DNA from: Pseudomonas putida
GTDB lineage: Bacteria; Pseudomonadota; Gammaproteobacteria; Pseudomonadales; Pseudomonadaceae
DNA: 64,000 nucleotides
Assembly (NCBI RefSeq): GCF_003228315.1
Contig: NZ_CP029693.1
Coordinates: 434,001-498,000, forward strand
Reading direction: 5' to 3'
The notes beneath the pieces were generated by a model that worked only from the letters and a program-made list of their open reading frames with translations, did no database searches and was not told the DNA's origin. The translations under genes were made by a program, and so were the position numbers. This document shows, in pieces, positions 51,590-60,433 of this stretch (its first letter is position 1; the number at the start of each line of letters is the position of its first letter).

Positions 51590-52300
51590 TCAATACAATT
51601 TCTTGCCGGAGTTGTTATCGATCATCGACACTTTTTGTGTCGGGCTGGCCAACAGGTTATTGAGCGACTGGTCGAACTTCTGCAACGCCCTGACCTGCAC
51701 GTTTTGCTGTTCATTAATATCCGCAACGATCTCTTCACTGCGCTTGAAGTCTGCCCAGACCGGGCTCAATGCCTTGGCGTCGCGACCCTGTGCAGTGCCG
51801 ATGTAATTGAGCTGGCTGTCGTAGAAGTGCGCACTCACAGCGGCTTCAATGTCGGAGCTGCGCGAGGTAATGAGCTGGCTACGGGTGTCCACCACGGCTA
51901 TCACGTCCGGTTTTGCCGCCTTCAGGCTTTGCATGTCCGGGTACACGGTGACTGAGCCGAATTGCCGCTGCAGGGAAGCCTTGACCCAGTCCACGGCCAT
52001 ATCGGGTTTTGAGGTGGCCACGTAGGCGTCATGAATCGGCTGTACCAGCAGGCTCTGGCCGAACCCTGTGCCAGCGTTGGCCTGGTAGTCCTGCAGATAG
52101 GCGCGGTTGGTCTGGGTGTTGCGGCTGTACACCACGCCCAATGAGACCTGTTTGCCATTCGGAATGCTGGTTGCGTGACTGCGGCCCACCGGTTCGCTGA
52201 AAATGCCGTCCAGTGAAGAGGTCGCGGAAGGTGCCGTGGGAATCGAGCAGCCGGTTATCAGGGCCGATATTGCCAACGTACTGACTAGGGCAAGTTTCAT
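51590..52300 (-). CDS. Predicted lipoprotein of unknown function
   Basis: A 236-residue protein with a lipoprotein signal (MKLALVSTLAISALITGC, acylated Cys18) followed by a Ser/Thr/Pro linker. The mature part (QVSLGVVYSRNTQTNRAYLQ, VDWVKASLQRQFGSVTVYPD, VIAVVDTRSQLITSRSSDIE, AAVSAHFYDSQLNYIGTAQG) resembles periplasmic lipoproteins that help surface assembly, but I cannot name a family. Residue 2 after Cys is Ile, not Asp, so outer-membrane location is expected. Start at 52300 chosen for the signal peptide. Monocistronic. Confidence 0.75.
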   Translation of the reverse strand: MKLALVSTLAISALITGCSIPTAPSATSSLDGIFSEPVGRSHATSIPNGKQVSLGVVYSRNTQTNRAYLQDYQANAGTGFGQSLLVQPIHDAYVATSKPDMAVDWVKASLQRQFGSVTVYPDMQSLKAAKPDVIAVVDTRSQLITSRSSDIEAAVSAHFYDSQLNYIGTAQGRDAKALSPVWADFKRSEEIVADINEQQNVQVRALQKFDQSLNNLLASPTQKVSMIDNNSGKKLY

Positions 52301-52380
52301 GGTGTACCTCCAGTGGAAAAGTACCAGTCGCAAATGAGGGATGCCGAGTTCGTCGGCGGTCACTCAAGACTAAACCCGTC

Positions 52381-52398
52381 GTTATTTAATGAAATAAC
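52381..52398. promoter_or_regulatory. AT-rich palindrome upstream of the lipoprotein gene
   Basis: GTTATTTAATGAAATAAC: seven-pair inverted repeat around AATG, about 80 bases before the lipoprotein start. It is the only AT-rich palindrome in this part and could be an operator. Weak evidence. Confidence 0.3.
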
Positions 52399-52471
52399 CC
52401 CTGCGTATAGTTGTCAGGGTGGCGGTAGTTTTGTTTGATTTAAAGAAGGCGGGGTAATTGCCACGAGATAT

Positions 52472-52504
52472 AAAAACGCCCGAATCAGCGATTCGGGCGT
52501 TTTT
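52472..52504. terminator. Bidirectional terminator
   Basis: AAAAACGCCCGAATC (52472-52486), AGC loop, GATTCGGGCGTTTTT (52490-52504). A 15-pair stem with A and T ends, 24 bases beyond the stop of the cupin gene, which is read leftwards into it. Confidence 0.93.
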
Positions 52505-52527
52505 ATTTATGGCTGTTCGTTCAGCGA

Positions 52528-52938
52528 TCAGTTTTTCAATGGGACAAGTACTTGTTCGTCCGGTGACAAAACCATGAATACCAACAACTTCGCAGGCTTG
52601 GTCTTGCTGGCGTTTTTCGAGACCAAATGTTCGGATCCTGCTGCTTCGTACCAGAACTCCCCGGCCTTGTAAGTCACTTCTTTCTCGCCTTTGACTTGAG
52701 AAGTGATTTCGCCTTCGAGGACATAGGCCATGGCCGTACCGTCGTGCTTGTGGGCAATGGACGATTGACCGGGCTTGTAGTCGACTTCAATCATCAGGGC
52801 TTTTTTACCCGGTACGTTTTTCAGCATTTGGTCTTGCAGGATCGTGACCTTTTCCGAAGGGTCATGGGCAAAGGCCGAGGCGGAAACAGTCAGGGTCAGG
52901 GCAACCAGGGAAGTGGCACAGAAGCGCAATACGTTCAT
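52528..52938 (-). CDS. Exported cupin-domain protein
   Basis: A 136-residue protein with a signal peptide (VLRFCATSLVALTLTVSASA, then FAHD) and a single cupin barrel. Motif 1 contains PGQSSIAHKHDGTAMAYVLE (two His plus Glu) and motif 2 AGEFWYEAAGSEHLVSKN (His), so a metal site is probably present. It is predicted to be periplasmic; small periplasmic cupins have no common function. AGGTAAC lies before the ATG at 52938. It ends at the strong terminator at 52472. Confidence 0.87.
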   Translation of the reverse strand: MNVLRFCATSLVALTLTVSASAFAHDPSEKVTILQDQMLKNVPGKKALMIEVDYKPGQSSIAHKHDGTAMAYVLEGEITSQVKGEKEVTYKAGEFWYEAAGSEHLVSKNASKTKPAKLLVFMVLSPDEQVLVPLKN

Positions 52939-53048
52939 GTTTGTTACCTGCGTGGGATGAGATGTCAGGAACAAATCTAGTCCGCTGCGGGCGCCAGAAA
53001 AACAGCCAATATTGAGGAAGGTCAGGGGACCAATTAATTCTTGAAACC

Positions 53049-53148
53049 TGTAGGAGCGAGCCTGCTCGCGATGGAAGTCGACGCACCGCGGGCATTTGGC
53101 AAGTCCGCGTTATCGTTGACGACCATCGCGAGCAGGCTCGCTACTACA
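53049..53148. repeat. REPIN
   Basis: Inverted arms of the TGTAGGAGCGAG type; the right arm has a single change (GCTACTACA). The loop (CACCGCGGGC ... CGTTATCGTTGACGACC) matches the REPIN at 56693 and, in part, the one at 31078. Confidence 0.93.
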
Positions 53149-53154
53149 GGGGGC

Positions 53155-53448
53155 TTAGCGGATGGGAAAGCTGTTGAAATCCACGGCATTGGCCAGCTGG
53201 CAATCGATCAGGTCGATGAAACCCTGCACCTCGGGACTGTTGAAGTGCGATTGCATGGCCGCTTCCGATTGCCAGTGGGCGCTGACGGTCCAGCGGTTAC
53301 TGTCCTCGGGGCAGCGGTCGACCATATAGGAGTCACAGCCCGGTGTTTCGCGCAGGGTGTCGACAATCTTTTGCAGTTGCTTACCCAGTTCTTCCGAGCG
53401 GCCGGCGACGGCCTGCACCTTTACGGTATTGATCACTTTATAGGACAT
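53155..53448 (-). CDS. Antibiotic biosynthesis monooxygenase (ABM) domain protein
   Basis: A 97-residue dimeric alpha/beta-barrel domain: MSYKVINTVKVQAVAGRSEE, VDTLRETPGCDSYMVDRCPE, RWTVSAHWQSEAAMQSHFNS. ABM proteins act as small monooxygenases or quinol-related enzymes, often in stress responses. AGGAG precedes the ATG at 53448 (9 bases). Downstream of the MocR-type regulator on the same strand with a 124-base gap. The substrate is unknown. Confidence 0.85.
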   Translation of the reverse strand: MSYKVINTVKVQAVAGRSEELGKQLQKIVDTLRETPGCDSYMVDRCPEDSNRWTVSAHWQSEAAMQSHFNSPEVQGFIDLIDCQLANAVDFNSFPIR

Positions 53449-53572
53449 CGGCTCACACTCCTGGATCAGGCCGGACGAATCCTGCTCATTGAAGGATGAC
53501 ACCCTTGCAGGATAGGCCTGCACCCCCGGACTACCAATAGCCAATCGCCGGATAAAGCGGCAGTCCAATCTA

Positions 53573-55006
53573 TCAGGCGATCTGTTGCAGTATGTCGCGA
53601 AGCCGATCCAGCGCGATGTCGATGTCCAGGGTCTCGATGGCGCCAAAACCCAGGAAAAGCCCGTTCTGCGGCGCTTGCTGGTAGTAGAAGCTGTCGATGG
53701 CATAGAGCCCGACTTCCACTTTCTTCGCCAGTTCGATCACCAGCGGCACGTCGATCGGCACCTTGCACAGCACCACCATATGGAAACCGGCCCTGGTTGG
53801 CACCGCTTCCAGCCATGGCGAGAGATCACCGGCCATGCGCGCCAGGATTCGCTCGCGCCGGCCCGCATAAATGGTGTGGCAACGCCGGATGTGCTTGAGC
53901 AGGCAGCCTTCGGCGATGAACTTGGCCAGCGCCCACTGGGGCAGGGTCGAGGTGTGCAGGTCGGTGAGCTGCTTGGCGCGCACCACCGCTTCGAGGATCG
54001 CCGGCGGCAGGATCGCGTAACCCAGGCGCAGCTCCGGCAGCAGGGTTTTCGAGAAGGTCCCGACGTAGGCGACGATCCCGCGCTCATCCATGCTCTGCAG
54101 CGAGTCCGTGGGCCGGCCTTCGTAGCGAAATTCGCTGTCGTAATCATCCTCGATGATGATCGCCCCCAGCTCATGGGCCTTGGCCAGCAGCGCCACCCTC
54201 CGTTCCTGGCTCATAGGCATGCCGAGGGGGAACTGGTGCGATGGAGTGACATATATCAGGCGGGTGCCCAGGGGAATCTTGTCCACCTGGATGCCCTCGG
54301 CGTCCACCGGTACGCCAATCACCGTGGCACCGTGGGTGCCGAACAGCAGGCGTGCCGGCGGATAACCGGGGTCCTCCATGGCCACGATGCTTCCGGGGCG
54401 GATCAGGACGCGGGAAATCAGGTCCAGGGCCTGCTGGGCGCCGTTGCACACCACCACGTCTTCATCCTGGCAATTGACCCCTCGGGAAAACGAGATGTGC
54501 CGGGCGATGGCGTTGCGCAGTGCCGGCAGGCCTTCCGCCAGGCTGTAGAAGCCCTTGGACGAGGCGATCTGACGCAGGGCATGGGCCGTGCAGCGCCGCC
54601 AGTCGTCCTGGGGGAATTGGCCCTTGCCGGTGGCGCCGCCGATGAAGTCATAACGCAACGAGCCTTCCAGTGTCGGGTGGCGCAGGAACACAGGCAGGCT
54701 ACGCCAGGATTCGATCACCTCGAAACCGGCCAGCTCGGAAGGGTTCTGCTTGCGTTCGACTTTCGAGGCCCGGGCGTTGACATAGGTACCCTTGCCAATG
54801 ACCCCGGTGAGAAAGTTTTCGTAGGTCAGCTGGGCGTAGGTATCGGAAATGGTCTTGCGCGAAATACCCAGTTGCTCGGCCAGCAAGCGGCTGGGTGGAA
54901 GCTGCGTCCCTGCTGCCAGACGGCCCGACTCGATGGCGCTGCGCAGCTGGTTGTACAACTGACCCGCCAGATCCTTGCGGCCGTTAATGACAACATGTAG
55001 TTCCAT
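53573..55006 (-). CDS. MocR/PdxR-type regulator (GntR DNA-binding plus aminotransferase-like domain)
   Basis: A 477-residue fusion. Residues 1-75 are a GntR winged helix (LAGQLYNQLRSAIESGRLAA, SRLLAEQLGISRKTISDTYA), and the rest is a class I aminotransferase-like domain with the PLP lysine in GTFSKTLLPELRLGY and an IIIEDDYDSEFRYEG motif. Such regulators sense PLP or an amino compound. Start at 55006 (MELHVVINGRKDL) is the usual family start. It is divergent from an AhpD-like gene (167-base gap holding candidate operators), its likely target. Confidence 0.9.
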   Translation of the reverse strand: MELHVVINGRKDLAGQLYNQLRSAIESGRLAAGTQLPPSRLLAEQLGISRKTISDTYAQLTYENFLTGVIGKGTYVNARASKVERKQNPSELAGFEVIESWRSLPVFLRHPTLEGSLRYDFIGGATGKGQFPQDDWRRCTAHALRQIASSKGFYSLAEGLPALRNAIARHISFSRGVNCQDEDVVVCNGAQQALDLISRVLIRPGSIVAMEDPGYPPARLLFGTHGATVIGVPVDAEGIQVDKIPLGTRLIYVTPSHQFPLGMPMSQERRVALLAKAHELGAIIIEDDYDSEFRYEGRPTDSLQSMDERGIVAYVGTFSKTLLPELRLGYAILPPAILEAVVRAKQLTDLHTSTLPQWALAKFIAEGCLLKHIRRCHTIYAGRRERILARMAGDLSPWLEAVPTRAGFHMVVLCKVPIDVPLVIELAKKVEVGLYAIDSFYYQQAPQNGLFLGFGAIETLDIDIALDRLRDILQQIA

Positions 55007-55101
55007 TCCGACAGGCTCCTGCGGTGATCTTGTTCGCGGTGTGCGTGGCGCAAGATTAGCCGGATTGGCCGCCGGGAATGAAGTTGCGCAGGGAAAAAAC
55101 G

Positions 55102-55141
55102 CCAGATTGGATCTGGTGCCTCCCCTGACTTGTGCCAATCT
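55102..55141. promoter_or_regulatory. Candidate operators between the MocR-type regulator and the AhpD-like gene
   Basis: A palindrome CCAGAT-TGG-ATCTGG (55102-55116) overlaps AGATTGG (55104-55110), which recurs inverted as CCAATCT (55135-55141). Both lie close to the AhpD-like gene start. The pattern would suit dimer binding by the divergent regulator, but this is inference. Confidence 0.4.
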
Positions 55142-55173
55142 TCAGATATCTCACCCGATTGCACAGGCCCGCC

Positions 55174-55614
55174 ATGAACCCTCGACTGGACTATTACAGC
55201 GCTTCCCCCAAGGCGATGAAGGCGATGATTGCCATGGAGGCCCTGACCAGCAGCTTGAGCATCGAAGCGCCGCTGCTGCATCTGATCAAGATCCGCGCCT
55301 CGCAGCTCAACGGTTGTGCGTTCTGCACCGACATGCATTCGGTGGATGCCCGGCGCCTGGGTGAAACCGACCGGCGCCTGTACTCCATCGTGGTCTGGCG
55401 CGACAGTAACTTCTTCAACCCGCGCGAGCGTGCAGCGCTGGCCTGGACCGAAGCGGTGACGCTGCTGTCGGAAAACCATGTGCCGGATGACGTCTATGAA
55501 CAGGCGCGAGAGCAGTTCAGCGAAGGCGAACTGGTGGATTTGACGATCGCCGTCACCACCATCAACAGCTGGAACCGCCTGGCGGTGAGCTTCCGACAAA
55601 GCCCAAGCACCTGA
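55174..55614 (+). CDS. AhpD/carboxymuconolactone decarboxylase family protein
   Basis: A 146-residue all-helical protein with the redox motif NGCAFCTDMHSVDARRLG (CxxC plus His), the alkylhydroperoxidase AhpD core. It ends with the DLTIAVTTINSWNRLAVSF segment shared by the family. Members use the cysteine pair to reduce peroxides. The ATG at 55174 is preferred to an upstream in-frame ATG. Divergent from the MocR-type regulator, which probably controls it. Confidence 0.9.
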   Translation: MNPRLDYYSASPKAMKAMIAMEALTSSLSIEAPLLHLIKIRASQLNGCAFCTDMHSVDARRLGETDRRLYSIVVWRDSNFFNPRERAALAWTEAVTLLSENHVPDDVYEQAREQFSEGELVDLTIAVTTINSWNRLAVSFRQSPST

Positions 55615-55687
55615 GTGGCTGTCATATCCGTTTCATGAATGATGCGCAGGATGGAGCTCCCGGTGATCGATCGACAGGGAGTCATCA

Positions 55688-56671
55688 ATGTCATTCATGG
55701 AACCTGCTGGCCAGCGATACATCGCGCCATACCGCGCGTCTCTCGATAACACCTCTACCGACTGGCGAGCCCGTGCTTCAACGCTCGATCCGCTGTCGGC
55801 GCAGTGCTTCAGCGTCACTGCCCGTTGCGGCTGCTACATGCAGGCGGCGCGGCGTCTCAACATCAAGGCGACCCTGCTGCGCAAGCAATTGGCCCAGCTT
55901 GAGTCGCAACTGCATTGCGCATTGTTCAGCCCTTCGGAAAACGGCGTCGCCCTCAGCCGCGATGGCCTGCAATTGCAGGCCCAGTTGATCGCGCTGGCCC
56001 ACGAACGCGATTTGCCTGTCATTGAACAGCCGCAGATACGCCTGGCGGTTGCCGAATCGATCCTGCACGACATTCTCGGTCGCGACCTGGTGGCGCTGCT
56101 GCGGCGCAACGCAAGCATTCGCCTGGACATCATCAGCCTGGACAGCGAGCTGGCCTTGCGGGCGGTGAGCGCTGATGTGGTTGTGTGGATGGCGGACACT
56201 AACGCGCCACTGTCGGGACCGAGTTTTGCCACCGCCGAACCCGAATGCCTGGCGCGGTTGGACTATCTGCCGCACATCGCCAAGCGCTATTCCCGGGCAG
56301 CCTCGCGCCCCGAGAGCCTGGATGACCTGGCCGACTTTCTGCTGGTGCAGTGGCAGCAGGAGCGCGAAATCGACAGCTTTCGACCGTGGAATTCGCTGGT
56401 CGATCAGCGCCTGGCGGGCGTCGTGCAGTTGCATGCCTATGGATTGATGCTGGAGATGATTCGATGCAGCGCCTGCATCGGCCTGCTGCCCGGGTACATG
56501 AGTCGCTTTGATCGCGGGTTGATCGGGCTGCCGGAGTTGTTCAACCAACCGATGCAGAGGCAGGTATGGATGGCGGTGAATGCCGAGTCCAAGGGCGAGG
56601 CTCAGGTTCAGATGCTGGTGGAGTTGATCCACGGCACCTTCCGTGAGCGGCGGGAGTGGTTCGAAAACTGA
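55688..56671 (+). CDS. LysR-type regulator with divergent N-terminus
   Basis: A 327-residue protein with LysR-like organisation but an N-terminal extension of about 30 residues and a weak HTH (GCYMQAARRLNIKATLLRKQ, LAQLESQLHCALFSP). The effector domain begins IRLAVAESILHDILGRDLVA. Its C-terminus (LIHGTFRERREWFEN) is ordinary. GGGAG precedes the ATG at 55688. The neighbours give no hint of its target. Assignment rests on overall pattern. Confidence 0.72.
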   Translation: MSFMEPAGQRYIAPYRASLDNTSTDWRARASTLDPLSAQCFSVTARCGCYMQAARRLNIKATLLRKQLAQLESQLHCALFSPSENGVALSRDGLQLQAQLIALAHERDLPVIEQPQIRLAVAESILHDILGRDLVALLRRNASIRLDIISLDSELALRAVSADVVVWMADTNAPLSGPSFATAEPECLARLDYLPHIAKRYSRAASRPESLDDLADFLLVQWQQEREIDSFRPWNSLVDQRLAGVVQLHAYGLMLEMIRCSACIGLLPGYMSRFDRGLIGLPELFNQPMQRQVWMAVNAESKGEAQVQMLVELIHGTFRERREWFEN

Positions 56672-56692
56672 CCCAGTCCAACTGTAGGAGCG

Positions 56693-56782
56693 AGCCTGCT
56701 CGCGATGTACGGCAGAACACCGCGGGGCGTCAGGCCGCCAGCGTTATCGTTGACGACCATCGCGAGCAGGCTCGCTCCTACA
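56693..56782. repeat. REPIN
   Basis: Inverted arms TGTAGGAGCGAG...GCTCGCTCCTACA; the loop end CAGCGTTATCGTTGACGACC is nearly the same as in the REPIN at 53049. Confidence 0.94.
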
Positions 56783-56849
56783 GGGTACTGCGGGGATTTC
56801 GCCAGCGTTGTAGAGTAACCGGCCATGTCTGCCTCAAGGATGAACACCC

Positions 56850-57371
56850 ATGCCCGCCACCGAGCCCGTCATCACTCTCGAACGCCTCAACGAATCCCAC
56901 ATCGAAGGCATCACCGCGCTTTACCACGAGCCGGCCGTCATGCGTCAAACGCTGCAAATGCCGTTTTTGTCCAGCGAGATCTGGCGCAAGCGCCTGGCGG
57001 CGTATGACGAGCGGGTCGTACAACTGGTGGCGCTGCATCAAGGCACTGTCATCGGCAATCTGACTCTGGAACAGTTTTCCCGTATCCGCCGCAGCCACGC
57101 CGGCAGCTTCGGCATGGGCGTTGCGCGGTCCTGGCAGGGCAAGGGCGTGGGTTCAAAACTGCTGGCGGCGGCGCTCGATATTGCCGACAACTGGATGAAT
57201 CTGCGTCGTGTCGAGCTGACTGTGTACGCCGACAATGAACCCGCCATTGGCCTGTACCGAAAATTCGGTTTTGAAACCGAAGGACTGTTGCGCGACTACG
57301 GCCTGCGTGAAGGCCGTTGGGTCGATGTCCTGAGCATGGCGCGCCTGCGGCAAAGGCCCGATCACAGCTGA
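56850..57371 (+). CDS. GNAT acetyltransferase, AaaT/YhhY-like
   Basis: A 173-residue GNAT protein matching E. coli AaaT (YhhY) in wording: ALYHEPAVMRQTLQMPF, VVQLVALHQGTVIGNLTLEQ, RRSHAGSFGMGVARSWQGKG (acetyl-CoA loop), RRVELTVYADNEPAIGLYRK and FGFETEGLLRDYGLREGRWV. AaaT acetylates free L-amino acids such as phenylalanine and methionine. AAGGA lies before the ATG. Substrate specificity here is inferred from similarity only. Confidence 0.85.
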   Translation: MPATEPVITLERLNESHIEGITALYHEPAVMRQTLQMPFLSSEIWRKRLAAYDERVVQLVALHQGTVIGNLTLEQFSRIRRSHAGSFGMGVARSWQGKGVGSKLLAAALDIADNWMNLRRVELTVYADNEPAIGLYRKFGFETEGLLRDYGLREGRWVDVLSMARLRQRPDHS

Positions 57372-57460
57372 ACGACCTCCCGGCGATTGGTCGTACGCGA
57401 GCGGTGCGTATCTGCCATGCTGAACGTCCGCAGTTCGGCTTCAACCAAAGGAACATCGCA

Positions 57461-57955
57461 ATGGACGACGTACAGCAACTGGGCGAGATGCTTCGCCATT
57501 ACGCAGAGAGCGAAGCGCACAAGAAACAAGTGTTCGAGTCGCAATCGGCCATGTGGGCAACACGCATCGGGGAGTTGTTCGATCAGATCCAGCAGTGGCT
57601 GGAGCCGGTACTGATGCCGAACCTGTTGGAGGTCAGCCGCGAGCCGTTCGTTGCGTCCGGGCCGAGCGTGCCGGTCGAAACGTCGACGTTCAGGACCGAG
57701 AAGCTGTCCATTGTGATTGCTGGCAAACCGGTGGAATTCGTGCCGGATGTGATGGGTGCCGGTGGGCAGATTTCCATCGCAGTGATGGGCTTTACCGCCG
57801 CCCGGTATGGCAGCGTTTCCCTGGTTTGCGCGCCACCGTCCAGTGACTGGCAGTGGCGCAAGACCAATGGTTTGAAGGACCCGGACACTTTTGCATTCGA
57901 TGCGAATTTCCTCGCTCAACAGCTACAGAGCCTGATTCCTCGCGAGCGCAGCTGA
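57461..57955 (+). CDS. Conserved protein of unknown function
   Basis: A 164-residue soluble protein. The N-terminal 50 residues are helical (DDVQQLGEMLRHYAESEAHK, SQSAMWATRIGELFDQIQQW), the C-terminal part beta-rich (FRTEKLSIVIAGKPVEFVPD, GGQISIAVMGFTAARYGSVS). I do not recognise the family. AAAGGA eight bases before the ATG at 57461 decides the start over longer in-frame options. No partner gene is evident. Confidence 0.7.
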   Translation: MDDVQQLGEMLRHYAESEAHKKQVFESQSAMWATRIGELFDQIQQWLEPVLMPNLLEVSREPFVASGPSVPVETSTFRTEKLSIVIAGKPVEFVPDVMGAGGQISIAVMGFTAARYGSVSLVCAPPSSDWQWRKTNGLKDPDTFAFDANFLAQQLQSLIPRERS

Positions 57956-57981
57956 ATTCTCCGAACAACACACCCATCCCC

Positions 57982-58005
57982 TGTAGGAGCGAGCCTGCTC
58001 GCGAT
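57982..58005. repeat. Single REP
   Basis: A lone 24-base copy (TGTAGGAGCGAG...CTCGCGAT) 27 bases after the previous gene, followed 115 bases later by a full REPIN. The space between (58006-58119) shows no other feature. Confidence 0.9.
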
Positions 58006-58119
58006 AACGGTCAGTCAGTGACCACTGCTGTGTCCACTCATCGCCCCCTGATACGGTTTTTTTGCGCTTAAGTGAATCTGTAACGCACTGCCCCCCAAGT
58101 TCATAGTCACGCCAATCCC

Positions 58120-58219
58120 TGTAGGAGCGAGCCTGCTCGCGATGGACGTCAACGAAAACGCGATCTTCCTAAATGAACGCGTCGACCTTGATTCCATCGC
58201 GAGCAGGCTCGCTCCTGCA
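58120..58219. repeat. REPIN upstream of cysI
   Basis: Inverted arms; the loop begins GGACGTCAACGA, as in the REPIN at 63004. Its right arm ends 34 bases before the cysI ATG, so any promoter is either within or upstream of it. Confidence 0.93.
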
Positions 58220-58252
58220 AAAGGGTGTGCCTAATCCTGATGAGGTAGCCAG

Positions 58253-59926
58253 ATGTATCAGTACGACGACTATGACCGGGCGCTGGTGTTCGAGCGGGTT
58301 GCGCAGTTTCGCGATCAGGTCGGGCGCTACATGGCCGGCGAGCTGAGCGAAGAAGAGTTTCTGCCATTGCGCCTGCAAAACGGCCTGTACCTGCAAAAAC
58401 ACGCCTACATGCTGCGGGTGGCGATTCCCTACGGCACGTTGAGCGCCCGGCAGATGCGTACGCTGGCGAGCATCGCCCGGGATTATGATCGCGGTTACGG
58501 CCATTTCACCACCCGGCAGAACATTCAGTTCAACTGGGTTGAACTGGCTGAAGTACCGGAGATCCTCGAACGCCTGGCCGCAGTGGAAATGCACGCCATC
58601 CAGACCTCCGGCAACTGCGTGCGCAACATCACCACCGAAGCCTTCGCCGGGGTCGCGGCGGACGAAATGATCGACCCGCGTCCACTGGCCGAGATCCTGC
58701 GGCAATGGTCGACCATCAATCCGGAATTCCTGTTCCTGCCACGCAAGTTCAAGATCGCCATCTGCTCGGCCGAACAGGACCGGGCGGCGATCATGATGCA
58801 CGACATCGGCCTCTACCTTTACCCGGGCAGTGACGGGCAAATGCTGCTGCGGGTGATCGTCGGTGGCGGACTGGGGCGCACGCCGATCCTCGGTTTGCAG
58901 ATCCGCGAGGACTTGCCGTGGCAGCACTTGCTGTCTTACGTCGAAGCCGTACTGCGGGTGTACAACCGTCATGGCCGGCGCGACAACAAGTACAAGGCGC
59001 GGATCAAGATCCTGGTCAAGGCGTTGGGCATCGAAGCCTTCGCCCGGGAAGTGGAGGAGGAGTGGCAGCACCTCAAGGACGGCCCGGCACAACTGACACT
59101 CGAGGAGTACGAGCGTGTCGCCAGTGCCTTCGTCACGCCGCACTACCGTGAACTGGCCGGCACCGATCTGCAGTTCGGTACCCATTTGGCGCAAAACCCG
59201 GCGTTCGCGCGCTGGGTGCTGCGCAACGTGCAGGCGCACAAGGTTGCGGGTTACGTCAGCGTGGTGCTGTCGACCAAGCCCGGCATCAGCGCGCCACCGG
59301 GTGATGTCACCACGGCGCAGATGGAGGTGATTGCGAACTGGTCCGAGCGTTTCGGCTTCGGTGAAATTCGCATCGCCCATGAACAGAACGTGGTCCTGCC
59401 GGACGTGCCCAAGGCGGACCTGTTCGCGCTGTGGCGCCTGGCTTGCGAGCACGATCTGGGCAGCGCCAACGTCGGCCTGCTCACCGACATGATTGCCTGT
59501 CCCGGTGGCGATTTCTGCGCGTTGGCAAACGCCAAGTCGATCCCCATCGCCCAGGGCATTGCCGCACGCTTCGAGGACCTCGATTACCTGCACGACCTGG
59601 GCGATATCAGCCTGAACATCTCCGGCTGCATGAACGCCTGCGGTCACCACCACATCGGCAACATCGGCATTCTCGGCGTCGACAAGAACGGTAGCGAGTG
59701 GTACCAGATCACCCTCGGTGGTGCCCAGGGCAAGAACAGTGCATTGGGCAAGGTCATCGGCCCTTCCTTCAGTGCCAGTGAAGTGCCCGGCGTCATCGAA
59801 CGCATCGTCGAAACCTTTGTACGTTATCGCGAAAGCGAAGAACTGTTTGTCGACACCGTGCAGCGCATCGGCCTTGAACCGTTCAAGGAATCGGTCTATC
59901 CGAAAGCGCTGGAGGTGTCGGCATGA
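58253..59926 (+). CDS. cysI: Sulfite reductase, hemoprotein-type (nitrite/sulfite reductase family)
   Basis: A 557-residue siroheme/[4Fe-4S] enzyme that reduces sulfite to sulfide for cysteine synthesis. The cluster ligands are in MIACPGGDFCALANAKS and SGCMNACGHHHIGNIGILG (the two Cys pairs). The siroheme-site arginines lie in FTTRQNIQFNWVEL and TSGNCVRNITTEAFAG. GAGG precedes the ATG. It overlaps the DUF934 gene by four bases, the arrangement I recall for P. aeruginosa cysI (PA1838/PA1837). The electron donor is not encoded here. Confidence 0.93.
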   Translation: MYQYDDYDRALVFERVAQFRDQVGRYMAGELSEEEFLPLRLQNGLYLQKHAYMLRVAIPYGTLSARQMRTLASIARDYDRGYGHFTTRQNIQFNWVELAEVPEILERLAAVEMHAIQTSGNCVRNITTEAFAGVAADEMIDPRPLAEILRQWSTINPEFLFLPRKFKIAICSAEQDRAAIMMHDIGLYLYPGSDGQMLLRVIVGGGLGRTPILGLQIREDLPWQHLLSYVEAVLRVYNRHGRRDNKYKARIKILVKALGIEAFAREVEEEWQHLKDGPAQLTLEEYERVASAFVTPHYRELAGTDLQFGTHLAQNPAFARWVLRNVQAHKVAGYVSVVLSTKPGISAPPGDVTTAQMEVIANWSERFGFGEIRIAHEQNVVLPDVPKADLFALWRLACEHDLGSANVGLLTDMIACPGGDFCALANAKSIPIAQGIAARFEDLDYLHDLGDISLNISGCMNACGHHHIGNIGILGVDKNGSEWYQITLGGAQGKNSALGKVIGPSFSASEVPGVIERIVETFVRYRESEELFVDTVQRIGLEPFKESVYPKALEVSA

Positions 59927-60402
59927 ACAATCTGTTGCGGCTGGAGGAGGGCGTGGCAAGCGTCGACACCGGGGATGCGTGGATGCTGGTCAGGGATCTG
60001 GAGGCGCCATTGCCGGTGGGGGCATTGATCTTGCCGCTGACCAGGTGGCAGGAAAATCCGCAGCAGCATGCCGTGTGGTTGGGACCCGACGATGAAGTGG
60101 AAAGCCTCCAACCGTGGTTCGCTCAATTGCCTTTGATCGCGCTGGATTTTCCCAGCTTTCGCGATGGCCGAGCCTACAGTCAGGCCTACCTGCTGCGCAC
60201 CCGATTGGGCTGGACTGGCGAGTTGCGGGCCATCGGTGACGTGCTGCGCGATCAGCTCAGCCATATGCGTCAGTGCGGGTTCGACAGTTTCGCCGTGCGC
60301 GAAGACAAATCCGCCGAGGATGCGCTGAAAGGGCTGGCGGGGATGAGCGTGTTGTATGGGCGTTCGGTGATTGAACCGCGACCGTTGTTTAGACGGCGTT
60401 AA
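59923..60402 (+). CDS. DUF934 family protein, partner of CysI
   Basis: A 159-residue protein of DUF934, always found beside cysI in proteobacteria of this type: ALILPLTRWQENPQQHAVWL, IALDFPSFRDGRAYSQAYLL, GELRAIGDVLRDQLSHMRQC, GFDSFAVRED. Its role in sulfite reduction is not settled; it may help assembly or electron delivery. Four-base overlap with cysI. Ends before a REPIN of the second arm type. Confidence 0.9.
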   Translation: MNNLLRLEEGVASVDTGDAWMLVRDLEAPLPVGALILPLTRWQENPQQHAVWLGPDDEVESLQPWFAQLPLIALDFPSFRDGRAYSQAYLLRTRLGWTGELRAIGDVLRDQLSHMRQCGFDSFAVREDKSAEDALKGLAGMSVLYGRSVIEPRPLFRRR

Positions 60403-60433
60403 GCGCGGAAATTTCAATAACTGTACTGACGCC

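Noticed and set aside
55688..55780. Possible later start for the LysR-type gene
   Set aside because: No internal ATG or GTG with a good ribosome-binding site was found; the 55688 start has GGGAG, so the N-terminal extension was kept.
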